Positions 18,617 to 28,218 of a stretch of 64,000 nt of DNA are shown here, one piece after another. Positions within the stretch are counted from its first letter, which is position 1. The number at the start of each line of letters is the position of its first letter. Under the pieces are notes generated by a model. The model made no database searches. It worked only from the letters and a program-made list of their open reading frames with translations, and was not told where the DNA came from. The position numbers and the translations under genes were made by a program. This DNA is from Azospirillaceae bacterium (GTDB lineage Bacteria > Pseudomonadota > Alphaproteobacteria > Azospirillales > Azospirillaceae). The DNA lies in contig JARLIO010000055.1 in assembly GCA_031291675.1 (NCBI GenBank), positions 21,396-85,395 of the forward strand, read 5' to 3'.

Positions 18617-20677
18617 ATGAATTCCCTGGCTATAAAAATGGGATGGGTCGCGACCGCGGTTCTGGGCGCAATCGCGCTCGGAATCGTGGCGTTATCGCGT
18701 GGTGAAACCATCAGCGCCATCTGGCTGGTGATTGCCGCCGTTTGCATTTATTTCCTGGCATTTCGGTTCTATGGATTGTTCATTGCCTCGAAAGTGATGC
18801 AGGTCGACGCGGCCCGCGCGACACCGGCGATACGCTACAATGACGGGCTCGATTATGTGCCCACCAATCGCTACGTCCTGTTCGGCCATCATTTCGCGGC
18901 GATCGCCGGCGCCGGTCCCCTGGTCGGCCCGGTCCTGGCCGCCCAGATGGGGTATCTGCCGGGAACCCTGTGGATCCTGGCCGGCGTTGTCTTTGCCGGC
19001 GCGGTACAGGATTCCATGGTGCTGTTCCTCTCAACCCGCCGCGATGGCCGCTCGCTCGGCGACATCATCCGCGCCGAGATGGGGCCCGTTGCCGGCGCCA
19101 TCGCCCTGGTCGGCGTCCTGCTGATCATGATCATCATTCTGGCGGTTCTGGCGCTGGTCGTGGTCAAGGCCCTGACGGCGAGCCCCTGGGGCACCTTCAC
19201 CGTGTTCATGACGATCCCGATCGCGATCCTGATGGGGATTTATTGCCGCTTCATCCGCCCCGGACGCATCGCCGAAATGAGTGTGATCGGCTTTGTCCTG
19301 TTGATGGCGGTGCTGATGTACGGCCAGACCGTTTCGCAAAGCCCGCTGCTGGCGCCGCTGTTCACCTTCAATGGCGAACAACTGGCCCTGATCCTGATCG
19401 GCTATGGCTTCGTCGCGTCGGTCTTGCCGGTGTGGCTGTTGCTGGCGCCGCGCGACTATCTGTCGACCTTCCTCAAGGTCGGTACCATCATCGCCCTGGC
19501 GATCGGGATCCTGTTCGTGATGCCTGACCTGAAGATGCCGGCGGTGACAAAATTCATCGATGGCACCGGTCCGGTGTTCTCGGGAAATTTGTTTCCGTTT
19601 CTGTTCATTACCATCGCCTGTGGCTCGGTGTCCGGGTTTCATGCCCTGATTTCCTCGGGCACCACCCCAAAAATGATCGAGAATGAGAACCAGATCGCCC
19701 TGATCGGCTATGGCGGCATGCTGATGGAATCGTTCGTCGCGATCATGGCCCTGGTGGCGGCGAGCGTGATCGAACCCGGCGTCTATTTCGCGATGAACAG
19801 CCCGGCCGGCGTGATCGGCGCGGATGCTGCCAACGCGGCCGCGGTGATTTCGTCCTGGGGCTTCATCGTCACCCCCGATCTGCTGACCCAAACCGCCAAG
19901 GATGTCGGAGAGCTCTCGATCCTGTCGCGCGCCGGCGGCGCCCCGACCCTCGCCGTCGGCATGGCCGAGATCTTCTCGAATGTCATCGGTGGCAAGCTTC
20001 TGATGGGCTTCTGGTACCATTTCGCGATCCTGTTCGAGGCTTTGTTCATCCTCACCGCGGTCGACGCCGGAACCCGCGCCTGCCGTTTCATGGTTCAGGA
20101 CATGATCGGCGCCGTGATCCCCTCCTTCCGGGCGACCCAGTCCTGGGCCAACAATCTGATCGCGACCGCGATTACGGTGACGATGTGGGGCTATATTCTC
20201 TACACCGGTGTCGTCGATCCGCTGGGCGGCATCAACACGCTGTGGCCGCTGTTCGGCATTTCCAACCAGATGCTGGCGGGTGTCGCCCTGATCCTGTGCA
20301 CCGTGGTGCTGTTCAAGATGAAGCGTCAGCGTTATGCCTGGGTCACGATCATCCCGGCGGCGTGGTTGCTGATCTGCACGACGACGGCCGGCCTGCAAAA
20401 GGTGTTCTCGGGCGATCCGGCGATCGGCTTCCTGGCCCATGCCGGCAAGTTTGGTGCCGCTCTCGCCGACGGCAAGATCCTCGCTCCGGCCAAAAGCATC
20501 GAACAGATGCAGCGCGTCGTGCTCAACGACTATGTCGATGCCACCCTGGCCCTGCTGTTCGTACTGGTGGTGGTTGCGATGCTGGTCTATGGGCTGCTGG
20601 CCATCCGCAAATCACTGACGACCGGGCGCCCGACCGCGATCGAATTGGGTGGCTCGGGGCAGGTGCGGCATGCCTGA
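18617..20677 (+). CDS. cstA: Carbon starvation protein CstA (pyruvate/peptide transporter)
   Basis: A 686-residue multi-pass membrane protein of the CstA family. It has the usual N-terminal half (RYVLFGHHFAAIAGAGPLVG) and the C-terminal half ending in an ADGKILAPAKS region; E. coli CstA is of similar length. Family members take up pyruvate or peptides under carbon limitation. A strong GGGAGGAGG ribosome-binding site lies 8-16 bp before the ATG. The downstream ybdD gene overlaps its last eight bases, the standard cstA-ybdD arrangement. It follows the LacI gene by 102 bp on the same strand, but a shared transcript cannot be shown. Confidence 0.95.
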   Translation: MNSLAIKMGWVATAVLGAIALGIVALSRGETISAIWLVIAAVCIYFLAFRFYGLFIASKVMQVDAARATPAIRYNDGLDYVPTNRYVLFGHHFAAIAGAGPLVGPVLAAQMGYLPGTLWILAGVVFAGAVQDSMVLFLSTRRDGRSLGDIIRAEMGPVAGAIALVGVLLIMIIILAVLALVVVKALTASPWGTFTVFMTIPIAILMGIYCRFIRPGRIAEMSVIGFVLLMAVLMYGQTVSQSPLLAPLFTFNGEQLALILIGYGFVASVLPVWLLLAPRDYLSTFLKVGTIIALAIGILFVMPDLKMPAVTKFIDGTGPVFSGNLFPFLFITIACGSVSGFHALISSGTTPKMIENENQIALIGYGGMLMESFVAIMALVAASVIEPGVYFAMNSPAGVIGADAANAAAVISSWGFIVTPDLLTQTAKDVGELSILSRAGGAPTLAVGMAEIFSNVIGGKLLMGFWYHFAILFEALFILTAVDAGTRACRFMVQDMIGAVIPSFRATQSWANNLIATAITVTMWGYILYTGVVDPLGGINTLWPLFGISNQMLAGVALILCTVVLFKMKRQRYAWVTIIPAAWLLICTTTAGLQKVFSGDPAIGFLAHAGKFGAALADGKILAPAKSIEQMQRVVLNDYVDATLALLFVLVVVAMLVYGLLAIRKSLTTGRPTAIELGGSGQVRHA

Positions 20678-20870
20678 TCTCTCGCTGTTGTTGCGGCGTC
20701 TCAAGCAGACCAGCCTGCTGATGGTCGGCGTTCCTGATTACGACACCTATGTCGCCCATCGCCGGGCCAATCACCCCGGCCAGCCGGTGATGTCGTATCC
20801 GGAGTTCTTCAGGGAACGGCAGAACAGCCGCTACGGTGGCGGTGACGGTAAAATCAGCCGCTGCTGCTGA
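20670..20870 (+). CDS. YbdD/YjiX-family small protein (DUF466)
   Basis: A 66-residue protein with the typical core GVPDYDTYVAHRRANHP and PEFFRERQNSRYG. Members are always next to CstA-type transporters and are thought to be a small partner needed for transport. The ATG at 20670 overlaps the end of cstA; an in-frame GTG seven codons earlier would lie wholly inside cstA and is not needed. Confidence 0.9.
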   Translation: MPDLSLLLRRLKQTSLLMVGVPDYDTYVAHRRANHPGQPVMSYPEFFRERQNSRYGGGDGKISRCC

Positions 20871-20880
20871 CGGTTGCCAT

Positions 20881-20923
20881 CACCGATGCATCCCCGCGAC
20901 CTTGCCCCGGGGATGCATCGGTG
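20881..20923. terminator. Bidirectional hairpin between ybdD and the hybrid kinase
   Basis: A perfect 16-bp stem (20881-20896 with 20908-20923, arms CACCGATGCATCCCCG and its complement) with an 11-nt loop. It lies between two convergent genes, 10 bp after ybdD and 11 bp after the kinase end. No T-tract follows on either strand, so it may act as a terminator with Rho or as a 3' end stabiliser. Confidence 0.65.
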
Positions 20924-20934
20924 GGGCCCGGAGT

Positions 20935-23604
20935 CTACCCGCTGACGCCCCCCGTGGTGTCCCGGTCGCGGTCCTTGAGGCTTTGCTGCAATTCGTCAAT
21001 CGACGTGACGGCGCAGGACTGTACCTGGCCGATCAGTGCGCTGACGTCACCGTCCGGCTGCTCGCAGCGGATCATCAGCTCCCGGCACAGCTCGGAGAGC
21101 GGCGCCATGCCCAGCGTTCCGGTCAACGACGCCAAAGCATGGGCCTCAAACCCGATCGTCGCGCGCGGCTCGGATGCGGTGTCCAGCCGCTGCAAACGCT
21201 GTTTGATGTCCACCGCGGAATTCCGGACGATCTCTGGAAACAGGTCCTCGCCCATCACCTCGCGCAACTCCGACAGCATGCCGTGATCGATCAAGGCACC
21301 CGACAATGACCATGGCGGCGGTCCGGGCGTCCATCCCTGTGCGATTTCGGCGGCGGCGTCCGCCGACAATCCGGCTGGTGACGCCTCATCGTCGGGCAGA
21401 AAGCGGTCGATCGCCGCCAACAACGCTTCGCGTTCGAATGGTTTGGTCACATAGTCATTCATCCCGGCCTGCCGGCACTGCGCCAACTGCTCGGCAACCG
21501 CCGTCGCGGTCAAGGCGACGATCGGGACCTGCCCGCGTTTGCCCTCCAGGCTGCGGATCGCCGCGGCGGCCTGAAAACCGTCCATCACCGGCATCTGCAA
21601 ATCCATCAGCACAAGATCAAAATCCTCGCGTTGCGCCGCTTCGTAGGCCAGAAGGCCATTTTCCACCATTTCGACCGAATGCCCCGCCCGGCGCAGGATC
21701 GCCAACGCAACGATCTGGTTGGTGACCACATCCTCGACCAGGAGCAACCGGCCGTTGCGACCGCGGGACGGGGCCGGGAGGCCGGACCGGACCGCAACCG
21801 TCTCCCCCAGGCTGGCAACGGATAGCGAGACCTCGACCCAGAAGGTGCTGCCGTGTCCGGGTTCACTGTCGACCCCGATCGCCCCCCCCATCAGGTCGAT
21901 CAACTGGCGGCACAGGGCCAGACCGAGGCCGGTACCGCCAAAATGGCGGCTGGTTGATTGATCGCCCTGACTGAAGCGCTGAAACAAGCGCGGTCGCGCG
22001 GCCTCGGCAATACCAGGCCCGGTGTCGACGACCTCAAAGCGCAAGCGCGGGCGTTCGGGGACACCGCCGCACGCCGAAACCGACACCAGCACGCTGCCAT
22101 GATCGGTGAATTTAACCGCATTGCCCAGCAGATTGAGGATGACCTGCCGCAACCGGTTGTCGTCGCCCCGAACCACGGCGGGAACGGCACTGGCGACCGC
22201 GAGCCGGACCAGCAGCCCCTTGCCCGAGGCTATTTTCGACATCAGCTCGACACAGTCGTTCAACAACCGGAACAGATCGAACGCCCGTTCGTCCAGCTCC
22301 AGCCGCCCCGCCTCGATCTTGGAATAATCCAGAATGTCGTTGATGATTGCCAGCAAGCTCCGTCCGGCCTCGCGCTGCAACGTGACGTGACGGCGCTGTT
22401 CGGTGGTCAGGTTGCTGTCGAGCAGCAGATCAGCGAGACCGATGACCCCGTTCAAGGGGGTCCGGATCTCGTGGCTCATCGCTGCCAGGAATTCGGATTT
22501 GGCGAGACTGCCGGCATCGGCGGCCCGCTTGGCCGCGATCAGGGCGCTGGTCCGGACCTCGATCGTGTGCAGCAGCTCTGAAAGACAGCGCGCCATGCTA
22601 TCCAGTTCATCATTGTGCCCTGAATCCAACGCCATATGGGCATCGCTGGCCGCACCATCGCGCCAGTTGACCATGGCCGTCTCAAGCGCCCGCAGCCGGC
22701 CGATGACCTGACGCTGAAACCGCCGGAAGATCACCGCGGTCGACACCAGACCGCCGACAATCGCCAGCGCCGCCAATCCTTCCAGCCGATGCGCCATCCG
22801 CGCGGCACTGAGCTGTTGTTGTTGCAACCGGTCTTCGGCGGCACCGGATAACTGTGACGCCAGGACGATCAGGCGGGTGGCCACCTCGCTGATCTGGCGT
22901 ACGAGATTGGTCCGTCGCGCTTGCAAGTCGGCGTTACGCCGACGCAGCGTGACAATGCTGCCAACGCCGAGCACCGCATCACCCGCGTTTTCCACCGCAG
23001 AAGCCGGGATCTCGATGCCGCCGAGAGCGGCCAGCGCCACCACGCAATCCGGAGACACCGCCTCAAGCCCGAATGAGGGCGCCACCGCCAGGGTGAGGCA
23101 CCGTTGCCGGATCGCCTCACGCCGCCGGTCGAACGCCGTGGCGGCGGTCAGCGCGTCACCGACCACGCCATCAAGCGCGGTGATGTAGCGGCTGAGGATC
23201 TGCGCATTGGCGCGCAACACGGTCAGTTCCGTGGCATCAACGCCCGACTGGCCCAGTGCCGCCAAATCGCTGTCGAGCAGCCGGCTCCCCGCGTCAAGGC
23301 GCTCCCGCAGCGTCGTCCGCTCGCCATCATGCGTGACCAGCCCCAACTGCTCGCCCAGGCCCGCCAACTCCCGCGCCGCGATCAGGACATGCTGGACGCC
23401 GGTCAGCTCGGGCAGTTGCACCACCATCATCTCTTTGGCGCCGCTGGCGATCAGACCGAGAAACCAGACCGAGATCCCGCCTGTCAGCGCCAACACCACA
23501 ACCAGTGCCAACGCATTGGCCAGCACATAGTCCATGATGCTGCGTTCACGCGAATGCCGGGGGCCCCGATCTCGTTGTCCGCCGATATCGTCTTGCTGCT
23601 CCAT
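20935..23604 (-). CDS. Hybrid histidine kinase with REC and Hpt domains (TorS-like layout)
   Basis: An 889-residue membrane phosphorelay kinase. First membrane segment about residues 25-53, a large helical sensor region (about 55-265), second membrane segment about 270-295, HAMP-like linker, HisKA with H-box [11 protein letters not shown], HATPase (N-box [28 protein letters not shown]), REC domain ([14 protein letters not shown], phospho-Asp in [13 protein letters not shown], conserved Lys in DYVTKP) and a C-terminal Hpt domain with [10 protein letters not shown]. This His-Asp-His order and the helical periplasmic region resemble TorS. No DNA-binding regulator is encoded nearby, so its output partner is unknown. 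Start at ATG 23604; ATG 23535 (MDYVLAN) is an equally good choice. Confidence 0.9.
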   Translation of the reverse strand: MEQQDDIGGQRDRGPRHSRERSIMDYVLANALALVVVLALTGGISVWFLGLIASGAKEMMVVQLPELTGVQHVLIAARELAGLGEQLGLVTHDGERTTLRERLDAGSRLLDSDLAALGQSGVDATELTVLRANAQILSRYITALDGVVGDALTAATAFDRRREAIRQRCLTLAVAPSFGLEAVSPDCVVALAALGGIEIPASAVENAGDAVLGVGSIVTLRRRNADLQARRTNLVRQISEVATRLIVLASQLSGAAEDRLQQQQLSAARMAHRLEGLAALAIVGGLVSTAVIFRRFQRQVIGRLRALETAMVNWRDGAASDAHMALDSGHNDELDSMARCLSELLHTIEVRTSALIAAKRAADAGSLAKSEFLAAMSHEIRTPLNGVIGLADLLLDSNLTTEQRRHVTLQREAGRSLLAIINDILDYSKIEAGRLELDERAFDLFRLLNDCVELMSKIASGKGLLVRLAVASAVPAVVRGDDNRLRQVILNLLGNAVKFTDHGSVLVSVSACGGVPERPRLRFEVVDTGPGIAEAARPRLFQRFSQGDQSTSRHFGGTGLGLALCRQLIDLMGGAIGVDSEPGHGSTFWVEVSLSVASLGETVAVRSGLPAPSRGRNGRLLLVEDVVTNQIVALAILRRAGHSVEMVENGLLAYEAAQREDFDLVLMDLQMPVMDGFQAAAAIRSLEGKRGQVPIVALTATAVAEQLAQCRQAGMNDYVTKPFEREALLAAIDRFLPDDEASPAGLSADAAAEIAQGWTPGPPPWSLSGALIDHGMLSELREVMGEDLFPEIVRNSAVDIKQRLQRLDTASEPRATIGFEAHALASLTGTLGMAPLSELCRELMIRCEQPDGDVSALIGQVQSCAVTSIDELQQSLKDRDRDTTGGVSG

Positions 23605-24000
23605 AACACAAAATGCCGTTCATTTCGGGGCCTGGCCTGGCATCATCATACGATGATGGGCGCCGCCATTAGGCGTTGACACGCCCGGGAAATCAATGAC
23701 CTGTCATCCCGGGGGCGAAGACATGCGCGATCCGCCCCGTCACCGCCGGGATTGCCCGGGGCCGGAAAAGGCGCCGTCATGAGCGAGCATGGCCGGTTTA
23801 CCAACCGGCACCCCCGAAACCTTGGGACGGCCCTGCAGAAACAACGGTGAAGGCCAAACATGACACGATCTTAACGTTTTTTCGCAAGCCATGCCCCACG
23901 ATTCGACCCATACTTGAAACAATGGCGCGACTGAACTAACATTGCGAGGCTTCGCGTGCAAAAAGGATCACCAGGCGCGGCAACGCGGGAGATTGTCACC
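23605..24000. other. Intergenic region, no gene seen
   Basis: A 396-bp gap between the divergent hybrid kinase and amino-acid binding protein genes. It should hold both promoters. A run rich in A/T at 23868-23885 is the most promoter-like stretch. No RNA gene or clear repeat is recognised. Confidence 0.5.
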
Positions 24001-25026
24001 ATGGTCCATAGTGCTTTGACAAGATCTATATTGACAACGTTATTTCCAGTTATGCTTGCGCTACCCCTGGGCTATCACGCCGGTGATGCCGTGGCTGGAG
24101 TCGTTGACCGGATCCGGCAAAAAGGGACGGTCCGTTGTGCCGTCGATCAAACCCCCGGATTCAGCGGCATTGATGGCGCTGGCGAGCCTGTTGGATTCGA
24201 TGTCGATTTTTGTCGCGCCGTTGCCGCGGCCGTGCTCGGCGACACCGGTGCGATAACGACCCAGCGGGTCAGTACCGCCAATAAATTCAAGGCGCTGGTC
24301 AACGATGAAATCGACATCGCCTTTGGCATGGCGACCTGGACATTTACCCGTGACACCACCCTGGGCGTAACGTTCCCGGCTGTGACTTTTTTCGACGGCC
24401 AGGGCTTTCTCGCTTGGGTGAATGATGGGGAGAACGGCGATGCCAAGGACAAGATCTGCGTCCAGGCCGGTACGACGTCAGAAAGCAACCTGACCGACTA
24501 TCTGCTCCATCAAAAGCCGCCGATGCAACCCTTCACCAGCCCGACCAGCGAGGCAAAATGGCAGGCTTTCGCCCAACGACGCTGCGCTATGGTTACCGGC
24601 GACCGCAGCGAGTTGGCGGCCCGCAAGGCAACGATGGCCCCGGGTCCCAACACGTGGCGAATGCTGCCCGACACGATCTCGCGTGAGCCCCTGGGGCCGG
24701 CAATCGCCCGCGGCGACGAGCAATGGGAAACGATTGTCCGTTGGGTGATGCTGCTCCCTCAGATCGCCGAGGCCAAAGGTGTCACGTCGGCCAACATCAA
24801 GACCACGAGCGAGGCCAGTGATATCGAAATCCGCCGCCTGGCCGGATTGGACCCTGCCTTCGGCAAGGAACTGACGCTTGACCCCGGCTGGGCGCGCCGC
24901 ATCATCGCCGGGGTCGGCAACTATGCCGAGATCTATGACCGGAACATCACGCCGTTGGGGCTGGAACGGGGCCAGAACGCGTTGTGGCGCAATGACGGGC
25001 TGATGTTTCCGCCGCCGCTGCGTTAG
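24001..25026 (+). CDS. Amino-acid ABC transporter binding protein (AapJ-like), orphan
   Basis: A 341-residue periplasmic binding protein of SBP family 3. A signal peptide (MVHSALTRSILTTL, then a hydrophobic core) is followed by the AapJ-type pattern VVDRIRQKGTVRCAV, GFSGID, GFDVDFCRAVAAAVLGD, TWTFTRDTTLGVTF and C-terminal RRIIAGVGNYAEIYDRN. General L-amino-acid binding is inferred from that family. The start at 24001 is preferred because the signal peptide begins there and GGGAG precedes it; 15 codons are open upstream. No permease or ATPase gene is adjacent, so it must either share a transporter encoded elsewhere or serve as a sensor. Confidence 0.85.
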   Translation: MVHSALTRSILTTLFPVMLALPLGYHAGDAVAGVVDRIRQKGTVRCAVDQTPGFSGIDGAGEPVGFDVDFCRAVAAAVLGDTGAITTQRVSTANKFKALVNDEIDIAFGMATWTFTRDTTLGVTFPAVTFFDGQGFLAWVNDGENGDAKDKICVQAGTTSESNLTDYLLHQKPPMQPFTSPTSEAKWQAFAQRRCAMVTGDRSELAARKATMAPGPNTWRMLPDTISREPLGPAIARGDEQWETIVRWVMLLPQIAEAKGVTSANIKTTSEASDIEIRRLAGLDPAFGKELTLDPGWARRIIAGVGNYAEIYDRNITPLGLERGQNALWRNDGLMFPPPLR

Positions 25027-25071
25027 GGGCTCGCGTCGCTGACAATGAGAGGATCTCTCGCCACCGTCATG

Positions 25072-25147
25072 CTCGCGAACGCGGGCATCCAGGGCCCCCA
25101 GGCGCCATCGTTCGGAGCTTGCCGCCCTGGGTCCCCGCGTTCGCGAG
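25072..25147. repeat. REP-like palindromic intergenic element
   Basis: Two 24-nt arms (25072-25095 and 25124-25147) pair with only two mismatches around a 28-nt loop; both arms carry the CTCGCGAACGCGGG core or its complement. Read through, it gives peptides of the ANAGIQG and LDARVREHDGG type, a common sign of dispersed palindromic repeats in alphaproteobacteria. It lies 46 bp after the binding-protein gene and may act as a transcript end or stability element. Confidence 0.65.
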
Positions 25148-25298
25148 GGCCTTTTCCGACCCGGGGCGCTCCGCCTGAGCGTGGTTTTGACGGAATAATG
25201 ACAAAGACTGGAAAATCGTGCGACCATAAGGCACGATGTCACGGGTGATGCATCGTGACGAGGATCTGCAAGGGACGACGCTAGCGTGACATCGGAAT

Positions 25299-25324
25299 GC
25301 AACGGGCATTTGTTGTGACCGTTG
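25299..25324. repeat. 26-bp dispersed element, copy 2
   Basis: It matches 4718-4743 at 24 of 26 positions, including the TTGTGACCGTTG half. One arm here has a mismatch (CAACGGGCA), so the inverted repeat is weaker. It lies just ahead of the NUDIX gene. Confidence 0.5.
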
Positions 25325-25392
25325 GTATGAAAGCGCGAATTGATTCCCGTTTGCCTGCTCGCCCGGCACGAAAAGTCTGTTCGATCCGCACC

Positions 25393-26016
25393 ATGGGCAA
25401 GACCATGTCTCAGTTCCGCGCCAAAATCACAATGGTATCGCAGGGCCTTCGCGCTTGCCCCGCCGCGAAAATGCCCAAGACGGCCACACGTGGCCCCCGC
25501 CCTCTTCGCTACACCTGCCCGCCGGGGGCTGCGCTGAACCATATCCAGTGCGCGGCGCTGCCCTATGCCGTCGAAGAAGGCCAGTCCCGTGTGCTGCTGA
25601 TCACATCGCGTGCGAAACGGCGCTGGATCATTCCCAAGGGCTGGGCCCGGTCCGGCGTCACCGCCCACCAGCGCGCCGCTCACGAAGCGCTTGCCGAGGC
25701 GGGGCTGGTGGGAACCATCAACCACGAACCCTTTGGTCTCTATCGCTACAAACACGCCCTGACACCGACCCGATCCGTGTCTTGTCTCGTCCTGGTCTAC
25801 CTGTTCCGCGTCGAGCGCGAACTCGACGACTGGCCGGAAAAGGGTCTGCGCCTGAGGCGTTGGCTGTCGCCCAGCCAAGCCGCCTACCTGGTCAAAGACA
25901 GCCAGCTGGTCGAAATCCTGCTGCGCTTTGGCGTTCTGTCGTCGCGCCAACCGGTCGGCCGAACCTGGCCGGTGGTCATCGAGCTGGAACGACCCGATTT
26001 TCATCCGCCGATTTAA
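25393..26016 (+). CDS. NUDIX-fold protein with a degenerate NUDIX box
   Basis: About 207 aa. The fold is visible from about residue 50 (QCAALPYAVEE, WIIPKGWARSG). The NUDIX box GX5EX7REUXEEXGU is only partly kept: the sequence from GWARSG to HEALAEAGL retains the leading Gly, the Glu after the missing Arg, the last Glu and the final Gly. The first Glu is Val, the Arg is His and one metal-binding Glu is Ala. The length and the PKGW motif suggest the diphosphoinositol-polyphosphate-phosphohydrolase-like group common in alphaproteobacteria. Activity is uncertain. The start is ambiguous (ATG 25327, 25393 or 25405). Its 3' end overlaps the convergent LysR gene by 41 bp. Confidence 0.75.
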   Translation: MGKTMSQFRAKITMVSQGLRACPAAKMPKTATRGPRPLRYTCPPGAALNHIQCAALPYAVEEGQSRVLLITSRAKRRWIIPKGWARSGVTAHQRAAHEALAEAGLVGTINHEPFGLYRYKHALTPTRSVSCLVLVYLFRVERELDDWPEKGLRLRRWLSPSQAAYLVKDSQLVEILLRFGVLSSRQPVGRTWPVVIELERPDFHPPI

Positions 26017-26923
26017 CCGGCGCCGCCACGGTGCGCAACCGGCGTGCCTCCTTGATTTGCGCCAGGAGGGCCTGCGCCGCCTTGCTGCGGTACCGTTCGC
26101 GGTGCCACACCACCCGAAAGGCGCGCCGCGGCAGCGCCGGTCCGACACGGCACAATGTCCCGGCGCCCAAGCCCGGCTCCGCCACCAACGCGGAGATCGC
26201 GGTGGCGCCAGCGCCCGCCAAAACCGCGGCGCAAACCGCCTCGTTGGACGGGAGTTCCAGGGTGATCCGCAACTGTTCCGGCGCCACGCCCAGGGCGCGG
26301 AGTGCGCTTTCAAAAACGGAGCGGGTCCCTGAACCCGGTTCGCGCAGCACCCAATCCGATTGCGTCAACATCGATGGCGCCAGATCATCATGGTCCGCCC
26401 AGGGATGGCCCGATGCCACAACCACGACCAGCTCGTCCTGGTCGATCTCCTCCGCGGTCATCGCCGCCTCGTCGACTTCGCCCTCGATAAAGCCGAGCTC
26501 GGCGACCCCCGCGGCAATCGCCTTGGCAACCTGCGTGCTGTTGCCGATCGTCAGCCGGATCTCGATATCCGGAAAGGCCCGCCGGAACGCCACCAGATGC
26601 CGCGGCAGCCAATAGCTCGCAATGGTCTGGCTGGCCTGGATCAACAGCGTCCCGCGTTTGAGGCTCCCCAGTTCGACCAATGCCAGCTCCGCGGCGCAGG
26701 CTCGGGCCACCACGGCACGGGCCTCGTCCAGGAAGATCCGGCCGGATGCGGTCAGCTCGATACCGCGGCCGATCCGATGGAACAGCGCGGTTTCGTACCG
26801 GGCCTCCAAGGCCGCAATCGCGGCACTGACCGCCGACTGGGTCAACCCCAGCGCCTCGGCAGCCCGGGTCATATGCTGTCGCTCCGCGACGGCGATGAAG
26901 ATGCGCAGCTGTTCGAGCGTCAC
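25976..26923 (-). CDS. LysR-family regulator of the YeiH-type transporter
   Basis: A 315-residue LysR protein. N-terminal winged HTH (MTLEQLRIFIAVAERQHMTR, then ALGLTQSAVSAAIAALE), followed by a two-lobed effector domain (about 90-300). It closely resembles YeiE/CbbR-type regulators that control a linked YeiH exporter, and a YeiH gene lies 56 bp upstream on the same strand, so the two may be co-transcribed. The effector is unknown; in relatives it is linked to sulfite or sulfur stress. The last 41 bp overlap the convergent NUDIX gene. Confidence 0.9.
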   Translation of the reverse strand: MTLEQLRIFIAVAERQHMTRAAEALGLTQSAVSAAIAALEARYETALFHRIGRGIELTASGRIFLDEARAVVARACAAELALVELGSLKRGTLLIQASQTIASYWLPRHLVAFRRAFPDIEIRLTIGNSTQVAKAIAAGVAELGFIEGEVDEAAMTAEEIDQDELVVVVASGHPWADHDDLAPSMLTQSDWVLREPGSGTRSVFESALRALGVAPEQLRITLELPSNEAVCAAVLAGAGATAISALVAEPGLGAGTLCRVGPALPRRAFRVVWHRERYRSKAAQALLAQIKEARRLRTVAAPVKSADENRVVPAR

Positions 26924-26979
26924 CGGCCCCTCCTGATGCCATCGCGTGACAGGGGATCCGCGCCGGCTCTCTGGCCGGA

Positions 26980-28095
26980 TCAGCCGACCGCTTCGACCAG
27001 GATCAGGCTGAAACCGGAGATGAAGAGCCAGGATGCCGCCCCCAGCAACAGCGGCTTCAGCCCTTTGGCCTTGAGCTTGCGGAAATCGGTTTCCAGCCCC
27101 ATCGCCGCCAGGGATACCGACAGCAGGAATGTTGTCAGTTGCACGAGCACGGCCTTGGGTTCAACAGGAATCGTGATGACACTGTTCAGGCCGACCAGGG
27201 CGACAAAGCCGAGAACGAACCAGGGCATCGGCGCCGCACGCCGCGCCGGATCACGGCCGTGATCATGCCCGCGCCGCCGCCGCGCCGCGAGCAAGCCCAG
27301 GCTGATCACCATCGGGGCCAACATCATCACCCGGCTCAGCTTGGCGATGGTCCCGAACTCGCCAGCCTGCTGGCCATCCTGGAACGTCGCAGCAACGACC
27401 TGGGCGATCTCGTGGATCGATGCGCCCGCCCATAAACCAAAATGATGGGGATCAAGGTGCAGCAGCGCCGGCAGCAGGGGATAGACAAACATCGAGATCG
27501 AGCCGAACACCGTGACGCAAGCCACAGCATAGGCGACATCCTCATCGGGGGCATCGGTCACGGTATTGGTGGCGATAACGGCCGAGGCACCACAGATCGA
27601 GGTGCCGGCGGCGATCAGTTCGGTCAGCTTGCGCTCGACCCCCAGGGCCCGCCCCAGCCATTGGGTAAACAGAAAGGTCGCCGCCAACGTCGCGACGATC
27701 GTCGCGATCCCGGTGCCACCGACTAAAACCACCTGGGCTGCGGTCAATTGCAGCCCCAGCAGAATGATTGCCAGGCGTAAAATGCGCCGGAGGCTGAAGG
27801 TCACGCCCGCCCGGGCGCGGCGCGGCGTACCGATCACATTGTGAAACAGCATGCCGATCACGATCGCCAGGATCATCGGGCTCAGAATTGATACGCCCGG
27901 GATCTCGCGACAGGCGAACGCGACAATGGCGATCATGGTGGTCAAAGCGAGACCCGGCGCGATGCTGTGCGGCACCGGTGCGTGCGCGGAATGCCGGGGG
28001 GCCAGGTCAAACGCCGGCACCCCTACGCCGCCCGTCGCCGCGGCCCCCGCGGCAATCAAATCCGAACTGAGTGGCACTCTTTTTCCATCTGGCAT
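26980..28095 (-). CDS. YeiH/UPF0324-family putative sulfate or sulfite exporter
   Basis: A 371-residue inner-membrane protein with about ten helices. Family marks: [18 protein letters not shown], the ILLGLQLT helix, the [15 protein letters not shown] signature and [16 protein letters not shown]0324 proteins are poorly studied putative anion exporters, usually paired with a LysR regulator as here. The start at ATG 28095 ([11 protein letters not shown]) is preferred to the one at 28152, which would add a short Cys-rich leader. Confidence 0.88.
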   Translation of the reverse strand: MPDGKRVPLSSDLIAAGAAATGGVGVPAFDLAPRHSAHAPVPHSIAPGLALTTMIAIVAFACREIPGVSILSPMILAIVIGMLFHNVIGTPRRARAGVTFSLRRILRLAIILLGLQLTAAQVVLVGGTGIATIVATLAATFLFTQWLGRALGVERKLTELIAAGTSICGASAVIATNTVTDAPDEDVAYAVACVTVFGSISMFVYPLLPALLHLDPHHFGLWAGASIHEIAQVVAATFQDGQQAGEFGTIAKLSRVMMLAPMVISLGLLAARRRRGHDHGRDPARRAAPMPWFVLGFVALVGLNSVITIPVEPKAVLVQLTTFLLSVSLAAMGLETDFRKLKAKGLKPLLLGAASWLFISGFSLILVEAVG

Positions 28096-28218
28096 GATCC
28101 AGCACCCTGGTGTGTGAAATCCAGGGCAAACTGCGCCGACGCGATCAATCATTCCAACGGATTGTTTTTGTCGTTTTAATCGATTTCATTTGTTGATTGG
28201 CCGGGATGGCCGACGAAC

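Noticed and set aside
24478..26313. A 611-codon minus-strand frame across the binding protein and NUDIX genes
   Set aside because: It spans two real genes and the REP-like element, whose REHDGG peptide appears in it. No family match is seen.
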